Of a stretch of DNA of 31,182 nt, positions 23,379 through 30,683 are shown piece after piece (the first letter of the stretch is position 1; every line of letters starts with the position of its first letter). The notes under the pieces were generated by a model. The model did no database searches and was not told the DNA's origin. It worked only from the letters and a program-made list of their open reading frames with translations. This stretch comes from an uncultured Oscillibacter sp. (lineage in GTDB: Bacteria; Bacillota; Clostridia; Oscillospirales; Oscillospiraceae). Position numbers and translations under genes: made by a program. The stretch is taken from contig NZ_CAJUBK010000026.1 of NCBI RefSeq assembly GCF_910584465.1, positions 1-31,182 on the forward strand, read 5' to 3'.

Positions 23379-25181
23379 TCAGGACCAGGGGATGAACTGG
23401 AGGTTCACGTCCACATTGCCGCCGATGCCGGCGATGGAGCATTTGCTGGAGAATTGCCAGTAGTCCGGCTGGTAATACAGCTGGGGATACAGCTTCTCGG
23501 AGCTCTCGCTCTTATATTCGGGATACCATTGGAGATAGGGAGCGAGGGCGCCCTGGTCGTATTTCATGTAGGCGACGTAGGAGCTCTGATAGATCATGGG
23601 CGTGTAGCCCGCCTCCCGGATGCGTTCGCAGAAGGCAACGGCGCAGGCCGTGGCCATCTCCGGCGCGATGCCGTAGACCCGGTAAGAGGAGTCGCCCATC
23701 TCCCAGTCGTAAGCCACCGGGCCGTCGATGCCCAGCCCCCGGAGACGCTCGATGACGAAATCCGCCTCCTCGATGGCCTCCTCCACGGTGACGGCTTGGG
23801 CGAAGAAGTACACGCCGGTCTCGATCCCGGCATCCATCGCGCCCTGGATGTTCTGGCGGTAGAACGCGTCCTCCGCGAGCTTGCCGGAGGAGTAGCCCCG
23901 GAGGCCGATGCGGACCATGGCGAACTCCACGCCGTCGTCCCGGACGGCCTGCCAATCGATGGCCTCGTCCGCGCTGGCCCGGTTCTGGTAAGCGGAGACG
24001 TCGATGCCGAAGCGGGTGCGGAAGACGGAGCCGTTGTAGACCAGGCGGCCCGGCTTTTCCACGGACCAGGCGAAGTCGCCGGGGTAGAGCCGGCTTTGTT
24101 CCGTGCCCGCGTAGACGGGGATCTGCCGGCCGTCGTAGTCGATGGTCTGTCCGGTGGTCACGCCGGGGGCATAGACCTCGCTGGGCTGGATGCCGGGATA
24201 GACGGGCTGCTCGGGATCGGTGCCGTCGGGATCGCCGGGGCCCGGCGTAGGGAGCACCACCACGATGCCCCAGTCCGTCTCCTCCCCGGAGCCGGGCGTC
24301 CCGATCTCCGCGGGGAAGGGGGGCTGCTGCTCGTCGGGGGGCTGTTCGCCGGGCGGCTCCGGCGTGACGGGAGCGGCCGGCAGGGCATCGAGGATCTGGG
24401 GCGTGACGGAGCTGAAGTTGCGGAGCTCCCCCTGGATGGTCACGCCGTCGAGGATGACGGGCCCGGTGACGCCGGGGGCGATGAGGAGGTCGCCGGAGAT
24501 GGTCATGTTCGACAATGCGGCGCCCTCCGCGGCGTTGATGAGGAGGCTGCCCTCCACGTCGCCGGACCAGGCCTCGCCGTCCTGGATCAGGACCTGGATC
24601 ATGTTGTCCAGCAGGGACACCAGCTCCGCCCGGGTCATGGGCTCGGTGGGGCGGAAGCCGCCTCCCTCCGCGACGGGGATCCAGCCCCGGACGGTGAGCT
24701 CGGCGATGTAGGGGCGGGCGTAATCCGCCACCTGGGCCTCGTCGGGATAGGGGAGGGCGCTGTCCAGGCCCCCCAGCCGGAAGGCCCGCGCCACCATGGT
24801 CATGGCCTGCTGGCGGGTGATGCTGTCCCCCGGCAGGGCCTTGCCGCCGCTGCCCAGGTAGACGCCGGCGGCGTTGAGCTTCAGGATGGCGTCCTCCCAG
24901 CGGCTCCCCGCGGTGTCGGAGAAGGTCCCCGCCGGCGCGGCGGACTGGAACTGGAGGAAGCGGTCCAGGATCCCGGCGAAAGCGCCCCGGGTGATGGAGG
25001 CGTCGGGCCGGAAGGAGCCGTCGTCATAGCCCTGGAGCACGCCGTATTCCTGGCTCCACTTGTCGATGGCGGGCTCGGCCCAGTGGCCGCCGGTGTCGGT
25101 GAAGGCCATGGCGGGGGTGAGGGACAGGGCCCCGGCCAGCAGGCCGGATAGGAAGCGTTTGGGGAGTCGGATCGGACGCAT
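23379..25181 (-). CDS. SLH-domain-anchored GH25 lysozyme-like muramidase
   Basis: This 600-residue secreted protein has a signal peptide (cleavage near PAMAF, residue 26), three SLH repeats for cell-wall anchoring (~27-70, ~88-130, ~140-190; for example GHWAEPAIDKW, GSFRPDASITRGAF, GGFRPTEPMTRAELV), a strand-rich stretch (~208-262, SGDVEGSLLINA, ISGDLLIAPG, GVTIQGELRNF) that may be a short beta-helix, and a Pro-rich linker (~268-310). The last ~210 residues are a GH25 muramidase (RFGIDVSAYQ, DWQAVRDDGVEFAMVRIG, GVYFFAQA, and VAYDWEMG with the catalytic acids). The role is likely peptidoglycan remodelling at the cell surface. It is monocistronic with its own promoter (25280-25308) and terminator. 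Confidence 0.93.
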   Translation of the reverse strand: MRPIRLPKRFLSGLLAGALSLTPAMAFTDTGGHWAEPAIDKWSQEYGVLQGYDDGSFRPDASITRGAFAGILDRFLQFQSAAPAGTFSDTAGSRWEDAILKLNAAGVYLGSGGKALPGDSITRQQAMTMVARAFRLGGLDSALPYPDEAQVADYARPYIAELTVRGWIPVAEGGGFRPTEPMTRAELVSLLDNMIQVLIQDGEAWSGDVEGSLLINAAEGAALSNMTISGDLLIAPGVTGPVILDGVTIQGELRNFSSVTPQILDALPAAPVTPEPPGEQPPDEQQPPFPAEIGTPGSGEETDWGIVVVLPTPGPGDPDGTDPEQPVYPGIQPSEVYAPGVTTGQTIDYDGRQIPVYAGTEQSRLYPGDFAWSVEKPGRLVYNGSVFRTRFGIDVSAYQNRASADEAIDWQAVRDDGVEFAMVRIGLRGYSSGKLAEDAFYRQNIQGAMDAGIETGVYFFAQAVTVEEAIEEADFVIERLRGLGIDGPVAYDWEMGDSSYRVYGIAPEMATACAVAFCERIREAGYTPMIYQSSYVAYMKYDQGALAPYLQWYPEYKSESSEKLYPQLYYQPDYWQFSSKCSIAGIGGNVDVNLQFIPWS

Positions 25182-25279
25182 GGCAGTTTCCTTTCGTCGT
25201 TTTTTGTCGGAGAGGGATGTAAAAGGATGCCGCCGCCCGTCGGGGCCGCGGCGCGGGGTCCTCGCTAGACATCTTCTTA

Positions 25280-25308
25280 ATTATACCGGAAGATCCGCCG
25301 TTAGTCAA
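25280..25308 (-). promoter_or_regulatory. Promoter of the SLH-GH25 gene
   Basis: On the minus strand TTGACT (25308-25303) and TATAAT (25285-25280) are separated by exactly 17 bp, about 100 bases before the start codon. Confidence 0.88.
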
Positions 25309-25406
25309 TATTTTGGCGCGGATTTCCGAGAGGGGATCGATCGGCGCTTGCGTCCCCTGCGGGATATGGTAAACTATGGGACATCAAGTATGGAGGAGGA
25401 TCCGCG

Positions 25407-26039
25407 ATGGCGTTCGATTTCAAAAAGGAGTTCAAGGAGTTTTACCTGCCGAAGAGGAGGCCGGAGATCGTGACGGTCCCGGCGATGAACTATGTCGCCG
25501 TGGAAGGGGCGGGGGACCCCAACGAGGAGGGCGGGGCCTACCAGCGGGCCATAGGCGTGCTGTACGCCGTGGCCTACACCCTGAAGATGAGCGCCCGGAC
25601 CGGCCGGCGCATCGAGGGCGCCTTCGAGTACGTGGTCCCGCCCCTGGAGGGCTTCTGGCGGCAGAAGGGGGGAGGGAGCATCGACTATGGGGACAAGGAC
25701 GGCTTCCTCTGGACCTCCGCCATCCGCCTGCCGGACTTCATTGCCCCGGCGGATCTGGCCTGGGCGGTGGAGACCGCCTCCCGGAAGAAGGGGCTGGACT
25801 GCTCCGCCGCGAAGTTTTGGACGGTGGAGGAGGGGCTTTGCGTCCAGATGATGCATGTGGGGCCCTATGACGACGAGCCGGAGTCGGTGGCGGCGATGGA
25901 CGCGTTCATCCGGGAGCGGGGCTATGCCGGCGACCTGAGCGAGGCCCGCCGGCACCATGAGATCTACCTCTCTGACGCCCGGAAGGTCCCGCCGGAGAAG
26001 CGGAGGACCGTGATCCGGCACCCTATCAAAAAGGCGTGA
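25407..26039 (+). CDS. GyrI-like small-molecule-binding protein
   Basis: This 210-residue protein has no DNA-binding or membrane segment. Its start MAFDFKKEFKEFYLPKRRPE, then VTVPAMNYVAVEGAGDPNE and QRAIGVLYAVAYTLKM, followed by CVQMMHVGPYDDEP and HHEIYLSDARKVPPEK, is typical of the stand-alone GyrI-like (SOUL/BmrR C-terminal-like) family, which binds small hydrophobic or cationic molecules; some members hydrolyse electrophiles. A GGAGGAGG site precedes the ATG. It converges with the FtsW-like gene, and its stop codon overlaps a partial copy of the palindrome at 26091. The ligand is unknown. Confidence 0.85.
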   Translation: MAFDFKKEFKEFYLPKRRPEIVTVPAMNYVAVEGAGDPNEEGGAYQRAIGVLYAVAYTLKMSARTGRRIEGAFEYVVPPLEGFWRQKGGGSIDYGDKDGFLWTSAIRLPDFIAPADLAWAVETASRKKGLDCSAAKFWTVEEGLCVQMMHVGPYDDEPESVAAMDAFIRERGYAGDLSEARRHHEIYLSDARKVPPEKRRTVIRHPIKKA

Positions 26040-26130
26040 AGGACGCCTCCCCGCCGAAGAAGTTTCCTCTACTGTTTCGACACTCTGCATGAAGGATGCC
26101 TCCCCGCCATATGGCGGGGAGGCATCCTTC
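26038..26130. repeat. Convergent-gene palindrome plus a half copy
   Basis: A perfect 40-bp palindrome (arms 26091-26110 and 26111-26130) separates two convergent genes. The first 18 bases of its arm (GAAGGATGCCTCCCCGCC) recur with one change at 26038-26055. Both genes' TGA stop codons run directly into a copy of this 18-mer. It probably acts as a bidirectional terminator, although no T tract flanks it. Confidence 0.8.
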
Positions 26131-27514
26131 ACTGGTACTCGACCTTTATCCGCAGCCGCTTCCTCTGCCGGAGCGGCCGGGCGGGATCCTCCCGGGCGAT
26201 GGACCCGCCCCGGAACACCGACAGCGCCAGGCCGATGAGGGCCATGTCGACGACCGTCTGCAGATCCCCGACCATCAGCGGCAGGCTGGCGAAGGAGAGG
26301 ACGAGGCCGAAGTTCAGCATCACGCTGAACAGCGTCTGGACCGCCAGGGAGATGACCACCGCCAGGACCACGAAGCGGCCCAGCAGGTACGTTTGCCGCA
26401 GCCCCTTCACCAGCAGCCAGAGGAGCAGGGCCGTCAGCGCCGCCAGCAGCAGGAGGAGAGGGACCCAGCCCCAGGATCTGGCCAGCTCGGCGGGGAGGAA
26501 GTTGCAGCCAAAGTCCATGGCCCCCCATTCCCGGCCGTTGGGCCCGCGGACGACAGCGATCCCGCCGATGCCGGCAGTGCCCAGATGGTCTTGGAAGGGG
26601 CGGACATCCTCCCAGAACATGTAGAACATCCAGCTGCAGAAGCCTCTGCCCAGCGGGTCCAGCTCCGGATGGAGGGCGATCTGTATCCTTTCCAGGAACG
26701 CGGTGTGATAGCCCCGGGAGAACAGATAGGCCAGGAGGCCGGAGGCGGCCCCCAGGACCACGCACAGCCCCTTCCGGCGTCCCACGCCGAACCAGTCCTG
26801 CCCTGCGGCGAGGAGCATCAGCACGAGGACGCTGAGGGAAAGCAGGATCAGGTTGGTCATGCTGGGATATATGGCGCAGACGATCGCCAGGGGGACGCCT
26901 CCGGCGATGGAAAGGGAGAAGCCTCTCCATCGTCCGCCCCGCCGTGTATATATCCATAGGGCATAGACGACCGGGAAGGTCTGGGAGAGATAAAAGAGGA
27001 GACGGTAGGAGCCGGGGGACCGGAAGGGGGCTTGGCTCACGGAGAGCAGGAACATCCCCCCGCCCAGGAGCAGTACGGCGATGTACAGGGCCCTGCCGTG
27101 CCGGGCCAGCCGGGAGACGTCCAGGAGGTACAGCCCCAGCATCGCCGCCGCGCCCAGGCCCAGGGAGGCGAAGGTCCTCGCCAGCACATAGATGCTGAGG
27201 GTATGGGGATCGGCGCGGAAGAAGAACGCCCGCAGGACCGTCCCCGTCAGCGCCAGGGCGAAGGTCAGCCCCAGCAGCCCCCACTGGGGCCGGGGCCGGT
27301 GGACGGCGTCCAGCTCCGTCCCCACCGTCACCGGATCCCCCATGTCCTCCACCGCCAGCCGCTCCGCTTCCTCCGCCGGCTTGCCCTCTTTTAGAAGATC
27401 GTCCCGCTGGTCCTCCAGGTGCCGCTCCAGCTCCTGGATCAGGACGGGCCGGGCCCGCTTCCAGCGGATCTGCGCCTGGACCGCCTCCAGGTAGGCTTGG
27501 ATCGTCTCAGGCAA
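26129..27514 (-). CDS. FtsW/RodA-like polytopic protein with permease-prefix domain
   Basis: The first ~70 residues of this 461-residue protein are a charged helical domain (TIQAYLEAVQAQIRWKRA, ELERHLEDQRDDLLKEGK, AVEDMGDPVTVG) of the kind found in front of PadR-linked membrane proteins (permease prefix / HAAS). About ten membrane helices follow from residue 77. A large loop after helix 7 and the segment GPNGREWGAMDFGCNFLPAE resemble the FtsW/RodA/SpoVE (SEDS) fold. The end lacks the usual P-F-x-S-Y-G-G signature and reads ASLPLMVGDLQTVVDMALIG, so glycan polymerase activity is doubtful. It overlaps the PadR gene by 8 bp; the two are one operon, with PadR probably controlling it. Confidence 0.8.
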   Translation of the reverse strand: MPETIQAYLEAVQAQIRWKRARPVLIQELERHLEDQRDDLLKEGKPAEEAERLAVEDMGDPVTVGTELDAVHRPRPQWGLLGLTFALALTGTVLRAFFFRADPHTLSIYVLARTFASLGLGAAAMLGLYLLDVSRLARHGRALYIAVLLLGGGMFLLSVSQAPFRSPGSYRLLFYLSQTFPVVYALWIYTRRGGRWRGFSLSIAGGVPLAIVCAIYPSMTNLILLSLSVLVLMLLAAGQDWFGVGRRKGLCVVLGAASGLLAYLFSRGYHTAFLERIQIALHPELDPLGRGFCSWMFYMFWEDVRPFQDHLGTAGIGGIAVVRGPNGREWGAMDFGCNFLPAELARSWGWVPLLLLLAALTALLLWLLVKGLRQTYLLGRFVVLAVVISLAVQTLFSVMLNFGLVLSFASLPLMVGDLQTVVDMALIGLALSVFRGGSIAREDPARPLRQRKRLRIKVEYQ

Positions 27515-27848
27515 GGCACGCGCCCCCCTTCAGCACCCGGCCCACGGCCCGGGCGTAGGCGTCCCAGGCGTCCTCCTTCTCCCGGAGGACGTCCCGCCCC
27601 CGCTCCGTCAGGTGGTAATAGCGGCGGGCCTTGCCGCTGTCCGCCGTCCGCTCGTAGGCGGTGACGCAGCCCTTCTCCTCCAGGCCGTGGAGGAGGGGGT
27701 ACAGCGTCCCCGCCCGGAGGCGGAAGGTGTCGTCGCTCCTCCGGCGGAGCTCTTCGATCATCTGATAGCCGTACAGGTCCCCGTCCTCCAGCAGCTTCAG
27801 CACCAGCAGGGACATGCTCCCGCTGACCAGGCTTTTCTCCAGTTCCAT
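27507..27848 (-). CDS. PadR-family transcriptional regulator
   Basis: This 113-residue winged-helix repressor reads MELEKSLVSGSMSLLVLKLLEDGDLYGYQMIEEL, FRLRAGTLYPLLHGLEEKGCV and GKARRYYHLTERGRDVL, all standard PadR. The start at 27848 is preferred over 27863 because GAGGAGG lies about eight bases upstream of it; that site would sit inside the longer version. It is the first gene of a two-gene operon with the FtsW-like protein. Its promoter is overlaid by two adjacent 20-bp repeats (27882-27921), probably its own operator. Confidence 0.92.
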   Translation of the reverse strand: MELEKSLVSGSMSLLVLKLLEDGDLYGYQMIEELRRRSDDTFRLRAGTLYPLLHGLEEKGCVTAYERTADSGKARRYYHLTERGRDVLREKEDAWDAYARAVGRVLKGGACLA

Positions 27849-27881
27849 AGGCAGCCTCCTCATTTGGCATCTCTCGCTCTG

Positions 27882-27927
27882 ATATATCGACTGCCTATAT
27901 AATATATCGAATGCCTATATATGTCAA
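27882..27927 (-). promoter_or_regulatory. PadR operon promoter with tandem operator-like repeats
   Basis: On the minus strand TTGACA (27927-27922) and TATTAT (27904-27899) are 17 bp apart. Two contiguous 20-bp direct repeats cover it, 27882-27901 and 27902-27921 (ATATATCGAxTGCCTATATA, x = C or A), one filling the spacer and one lying just downstream of the -10. Bound PadR would block polymerase. Confidence 0.88.
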
Positions 27928-27997
27928 GAGGGGATGCCCGATCGTTCCCCAAGATGGAAACTTTTTGTGGCTCCTGCCCAAATCCGGCAATGTATGG

Positions 27998-28027
27998 TTG
28001 ACGAGATGCCCCATAGGGCGGTATAAT
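27998..28027 (+). promoter_or_regulatory. Promoter of the methyltransferase-ECF operon
   Basis: TTGACG (27998-28003) and TATAAT (28022-28027) are 18 bp apart, 41 bases before the methyltransferase start. Confidence 0.82.
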
Positions 28028-28068
28028 GATTTGGTTTTATGATCGTGAGAGGACGAGGAGGGACGGCC

Positions 28069-28956
28069 ATGTGGATCGCGGATCGATGGGAGGACTATGA
28101 GCTTTTGGACTGCGGGTGCGGCCAGCGGCTGGAGCGCTGGGACCGGCAGGTATTGGTCCGCCCGGACCCGCAGGCCATCTGGGAGACGCCCCGGCGGCAT
28201 CCCGCCTGGCGGAAGGCGGACGGGAGATACCTCCGCTCCTCCACCGGCGGCGGGCACTGGGAGAAGGAGGCCCTGCCGGAGAGCTGGAAGATCCGCTACG
28301 GCGCTCTGACCTTCCAGGTGAAGCCCATGAACTTCAAGCACACCGGCCTCTTCCCGGAGCAGGCGGTGAACTGGGACTTCATGGCCGAGAAGATCCGCGG
28401 CGCCGGCCGGCCCATCCGGGTGCTGAACCTGTTCGCCTACACCGGCGGGGCGACCCTGGCCTGCGCCAAGGCCGGGGCCAGCGTCTGCCATGTGGACGCG
28501 GCCAAGGGCATGGTGACCTGGGCCCGGGAGAACGCGAGGCTGTCCGGCCTGGCGGAGGCGCCCGTCCGCTGGATCGTGGACGACTGCGCGAAGTTCGTGG
28601 AGCGGGAGATCCGCCGGGGGAAGACCTACGACGCCATCGTCATGGACCCGCCCAGCTATGGCCGGGGCCCCGGCGGCGAGGTCTGGAAGCTGGAGGAGGA
28701 CCTGTACCCCTTCGTGGAGCTCTGCGCCGGCGCTTTGTCGGACGAGCCGCTGTTCGTGCTCATCAACTCCTACACCACGGGCCTGGCCCCGTCGGTGCTG
28801 GGATACCTGCTGGAGCTGCTGGTCAAAAAGAGACATGGCGGGGAGTGCACCTGGGACGAGCTGGGGCTCCCCGTGAGGGAGACGGGCCTGGCCCTGCCCT
28901 GCGGGGCCACGGGGCGGTGGTCCTGTGAGCGGGCGGGGAGGAGAGGCCGCAGATGA
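28069..28956 (+). CDS. RlmI-like class I SAM-dependent methyltransferase
   Basis: This 295-residue enzyme resembles the catalytic half of RlmI/RlmK-type rRNA cytosine methyltransferases: FKHTGLFPEQAVNWDFM, SAM-binding VLNLFAYTGGATLACAKAGA, VDAAKGMVTWARENA and the DPPSYGRGP catalytic-loop motif. It lacks the N-terminal PUA domain of E. coli RlmI, as is common for this short family. GGAGGG at 28057-28062 supports the ATG at 28069 over 28039. It overlaps EcfA1 by ATGA, so an RNA modification gene is co-expressed with a transporter. The target base is not proven by sequence. Confidence 0.87.
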   Translation: MWIADRWEDYELLDCGCGQRLERWDRQVLVRPDPQAIWETPRRHPAWRKADGRYLRSSTGGGHWEKEALPESWKIRYGALTFQVKPMNFKHTGLFPEQAVNWDFMAEKIRGAGRPIRVLNLFAYTGGATLACAKAGASVCHVDAAKGMVTWARENARLSGLAEAPVRWIVDDCAKFVEREIRRGKTYDAIVMDPPSYGRGPGGEVWKLEEDLYPFVELCAGALSDEPLFVLINSYTTGLAPSVLGYLLELLVKKRHGGECTWDELGLPVRETGLALPCGATGRWSCERAGRRGRR

Positions 28957-29798
28957 ACGAGATGATTCGGACGGAGAGCCTCCGGTTCGCCTACCCGGCG
29001 GACGAGGGGCAAAAAGCGGTGTATGCCCTGCGGGGCGTGGACATCACCATCGAGAAGGGCAGCTTCGTGGTCATCCTGGGGCACAACGGCTCCGGGAAGT
29101 CCACGTTGGCCAAGACCTTCAACGCGGTCCTGCTCCCCGCCGGGGGGAAGGTCTACGTGGAGGGGATGGACACCCTGGACCAAAGCCTGCTCCTGGCGGT
29201 CCGCCAGCGGGTGGGCATGGTGTTCCAGAACCCGGACGACCAGATCGTGGCCAACGTGGTGGAGGAGGACGTGGCCTTCGCCCCGGAGAACCTGGGCGTG
29301 CCCACGGAGGAGATCCGGAAGCGGGTGGACGCCGCGCTGGAGGCCGTGGGCATGGAGGAGTTCGTCACCCACGCGCCGCACCTCCTCTCCGGCGGGCAGA
29401 AGCAACGCGTCGCCATCGCCGGGGTCATCGCCATGGAGCCGGAGTGCATCGTCCTGGACGAGGCCACCGCCATGCTGGACCCCACGGGGCGGCGGGAGGT
29501 GCTCTCCACCGTCCACCGCCTGAACCGGGAGAAGGGGATCACCGTGGTCCTCATCACCCACCACATGGACGAGGCGGAGGGGGCCGGCCGGGTCATCGTC
29601 ATGAACGACGGCCGGGTGGACCTGGACGGGACGCCGCAGGAGGTGTTCCGCCAGGTGAACCGGCTGCGGCACCTGGGGCTGACGGTGCCGGACACCGTGG
29701 ACCTGCTGGACCGCCTGCGCCGCCGCGGCTGGGACGTGCCCCTGGACGCCCTGGGCGTGGAGGAGTGCGCCGCCGCCGTGGCCGCGGCGCTGAAGTGA
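28953..29798 (+). CDS. ecfA1: Energy-coupling factor transporter ATPase EcfA1
   Basis: This 281-residue ABC ATPase has Walker A GHNGSGKST, Q-loop MVFQNPDDQIVAN, signature LSGGQKQRVAIAG, Walker B CIVLDEATAMLDP and H-loop LITHHMDEAE. The QNPDDQ and LDEATAMLDP forms, together with the paired second ATPase and EcfT gene, identify the ECF module (CbiO-like), which drives vitamin or metal uptake with interchangeable substrate-binding S subunits. The start overlaps the methyltransferase stop. No S component is in the window, so this is probably the shared group II module. Confidence 0.93.
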   Translation: MNEMIRTESLRFAYPADEGQKAVYALRGVDITIEKGSFVVILGHNGSGKSTLAKTFNAVLLPAGGKVYVEGMDTLDQSLLLAVRQRVGMVFQNPDDQIVANVVEEDVAFAPENLGVPTEEIRKRVDAALEAVGMEEFVTHAPHLLSGGQKQRVAIAGVIAMEPECIVLDEATAMLDPTGRREVLSTVHRLNREKGITVVLITHHMDEAEGAGRVIVMNDGRVDLDGTPQEVFRQVNRLRHLGLTVPDTVDLLDRLRRRGWDVPLDALGVEECAAAVAAALK

Positions 29799-29819
29799 TA
29801 TGGACGGAGGGACAGAGCC

Positions 29820-30683
29820 TTGTCGATCCTGGAGATCAAAAACCTGACCCATACCTACGGCATCGGGACGCCCTTCCGGCGCAGCGCGGTGGAGGACGTC
29901 AGCTTCGCCGTGGAGCAGGGGGAGTTCCTGGGGATCATCGGCCACACCGGGTCCGGGAAATCCACCCTGATCCAGCATCTGAACGGCCTCCTCCGGCCCA
30001 CCAGCGGGCAGGTCCTGCTGGACGGGAGGGACATCTGGGCCGAGCCGAAGAAGATCCGGGACGTCCGCTTCCAGGTGGGCCTGGTGTTCCAGTACCCGGA
30101 GTACCAGCTCTTCGAGGAGACGGTCTATCGGGACATCTCCTTCGGCCCCCGGAACCAGGGCAAGACCGGGGACGCGCTGGACCGCGCCGTCCGGGAGGCC
30201 GCCCGCCTGGTGGGATTGCGGGACGGGCAGCTGGACCGCTCCCCCTTCGAGCTCTCCGGCGGGCAGAAGCGCCGGGCGGCCCTGGCGGGGGTGCTGGCCA
30301 TGGAGCCGAAGGTCCTGGTGCTGGACGAGCCCACGGCGGGCCTGGACCCGGCGGGGCGGGACGATCTGATGGCCAACATCCGGGAGTACCACCGGAACAA
30401 GGGGACCACCATCATTCTGGTCAGCCACAATATGGACGAGATCGCCCGGAACGCGGACCGCATCCTGGTCCTGAAGTCCGCCCATGTCCTCATGAGCGGC
30501 GCTCCAGCGGAGGTCTTCGCCAGGGCGGAGGAGCTCCTCTCCGCCGGACTGGACGTGCCCCAGATCACCCGGGTGGCCATGGCCCTGCGGGAGCGGGGCG
30601 TGGACATCGACCCCGCCGTCTACACCGTGGAGGCCCTGGAGCAGCAGCTCCTGGCCCTGGGAGGGGGAGGAGCGGCATGCTGA
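29820..30683 (+). CDS. ecfA2: Energy-coupling factor transporter ATPase EcfA2
   Basis: This 287-residue ABC ATPase partners EcfA1: Walker A GHTGSGKST, LVFQYPEYQLFEETV in the Q-loop region, signature LSGGQKRRAALAG, Walker B VLVLDEPTAGLDP and H-loop VSHNMDEIA. The QYPEYQLFEETV form is characteristic of EcfA2. The start is TTG with GGAGGGA about 12 bases upstream; the next in-frame start would remove the first strand. It ends inside the EcfT gene (7-bp overlap). Confidence 0.92.
   Translation: MSILEIKNLTHTYGIGTPFRRSAVEDVSFAVEQGEFLGIIGHTGSGKSTLIQHLNGLLRPTSGQVLLDGRDIWAEPKKIRDVRFQVGLVFQYPEYQLFEETVYRDISFGPRNQGKTGDALDRAVREAARLVGLRDGQLDRSPFELSGGQKRRAALAGVLAMEPKVLVLDEPTAGLDPAGRDDLMANIREYHRNKGTTIILVSHNMDEIARNADRILVLKSAHVLMSGAPAEVFARAEELLSAGLDVPQITRVAMALRERGVDIDPAVYTVEALEQQLLALGGGGAAC

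Noticed and set aside
23331..25151. A 606-residue plus-strand open frame opposite the SLH-GH25 gene
   Set aside because: The minus-strand protein has a signal peptide, SLH repeats and a GH25 domain with a promoter and terminator; the plus frame is a compositional mirror.
25374..27284. A 636-residue minus-strand frame spanning the GyrI-like gene and part of the FtsW-like gene
   Set aside because: It crosses two confident genes and a palindrome, and shows no domain.
27882..27921. CRISPR-like tandem repeats
   Set aside because: There are only two contiguous copies with no spacer, lying on a promoter; an operator is the better explanation. No CRISPR array was seen elsewhere.
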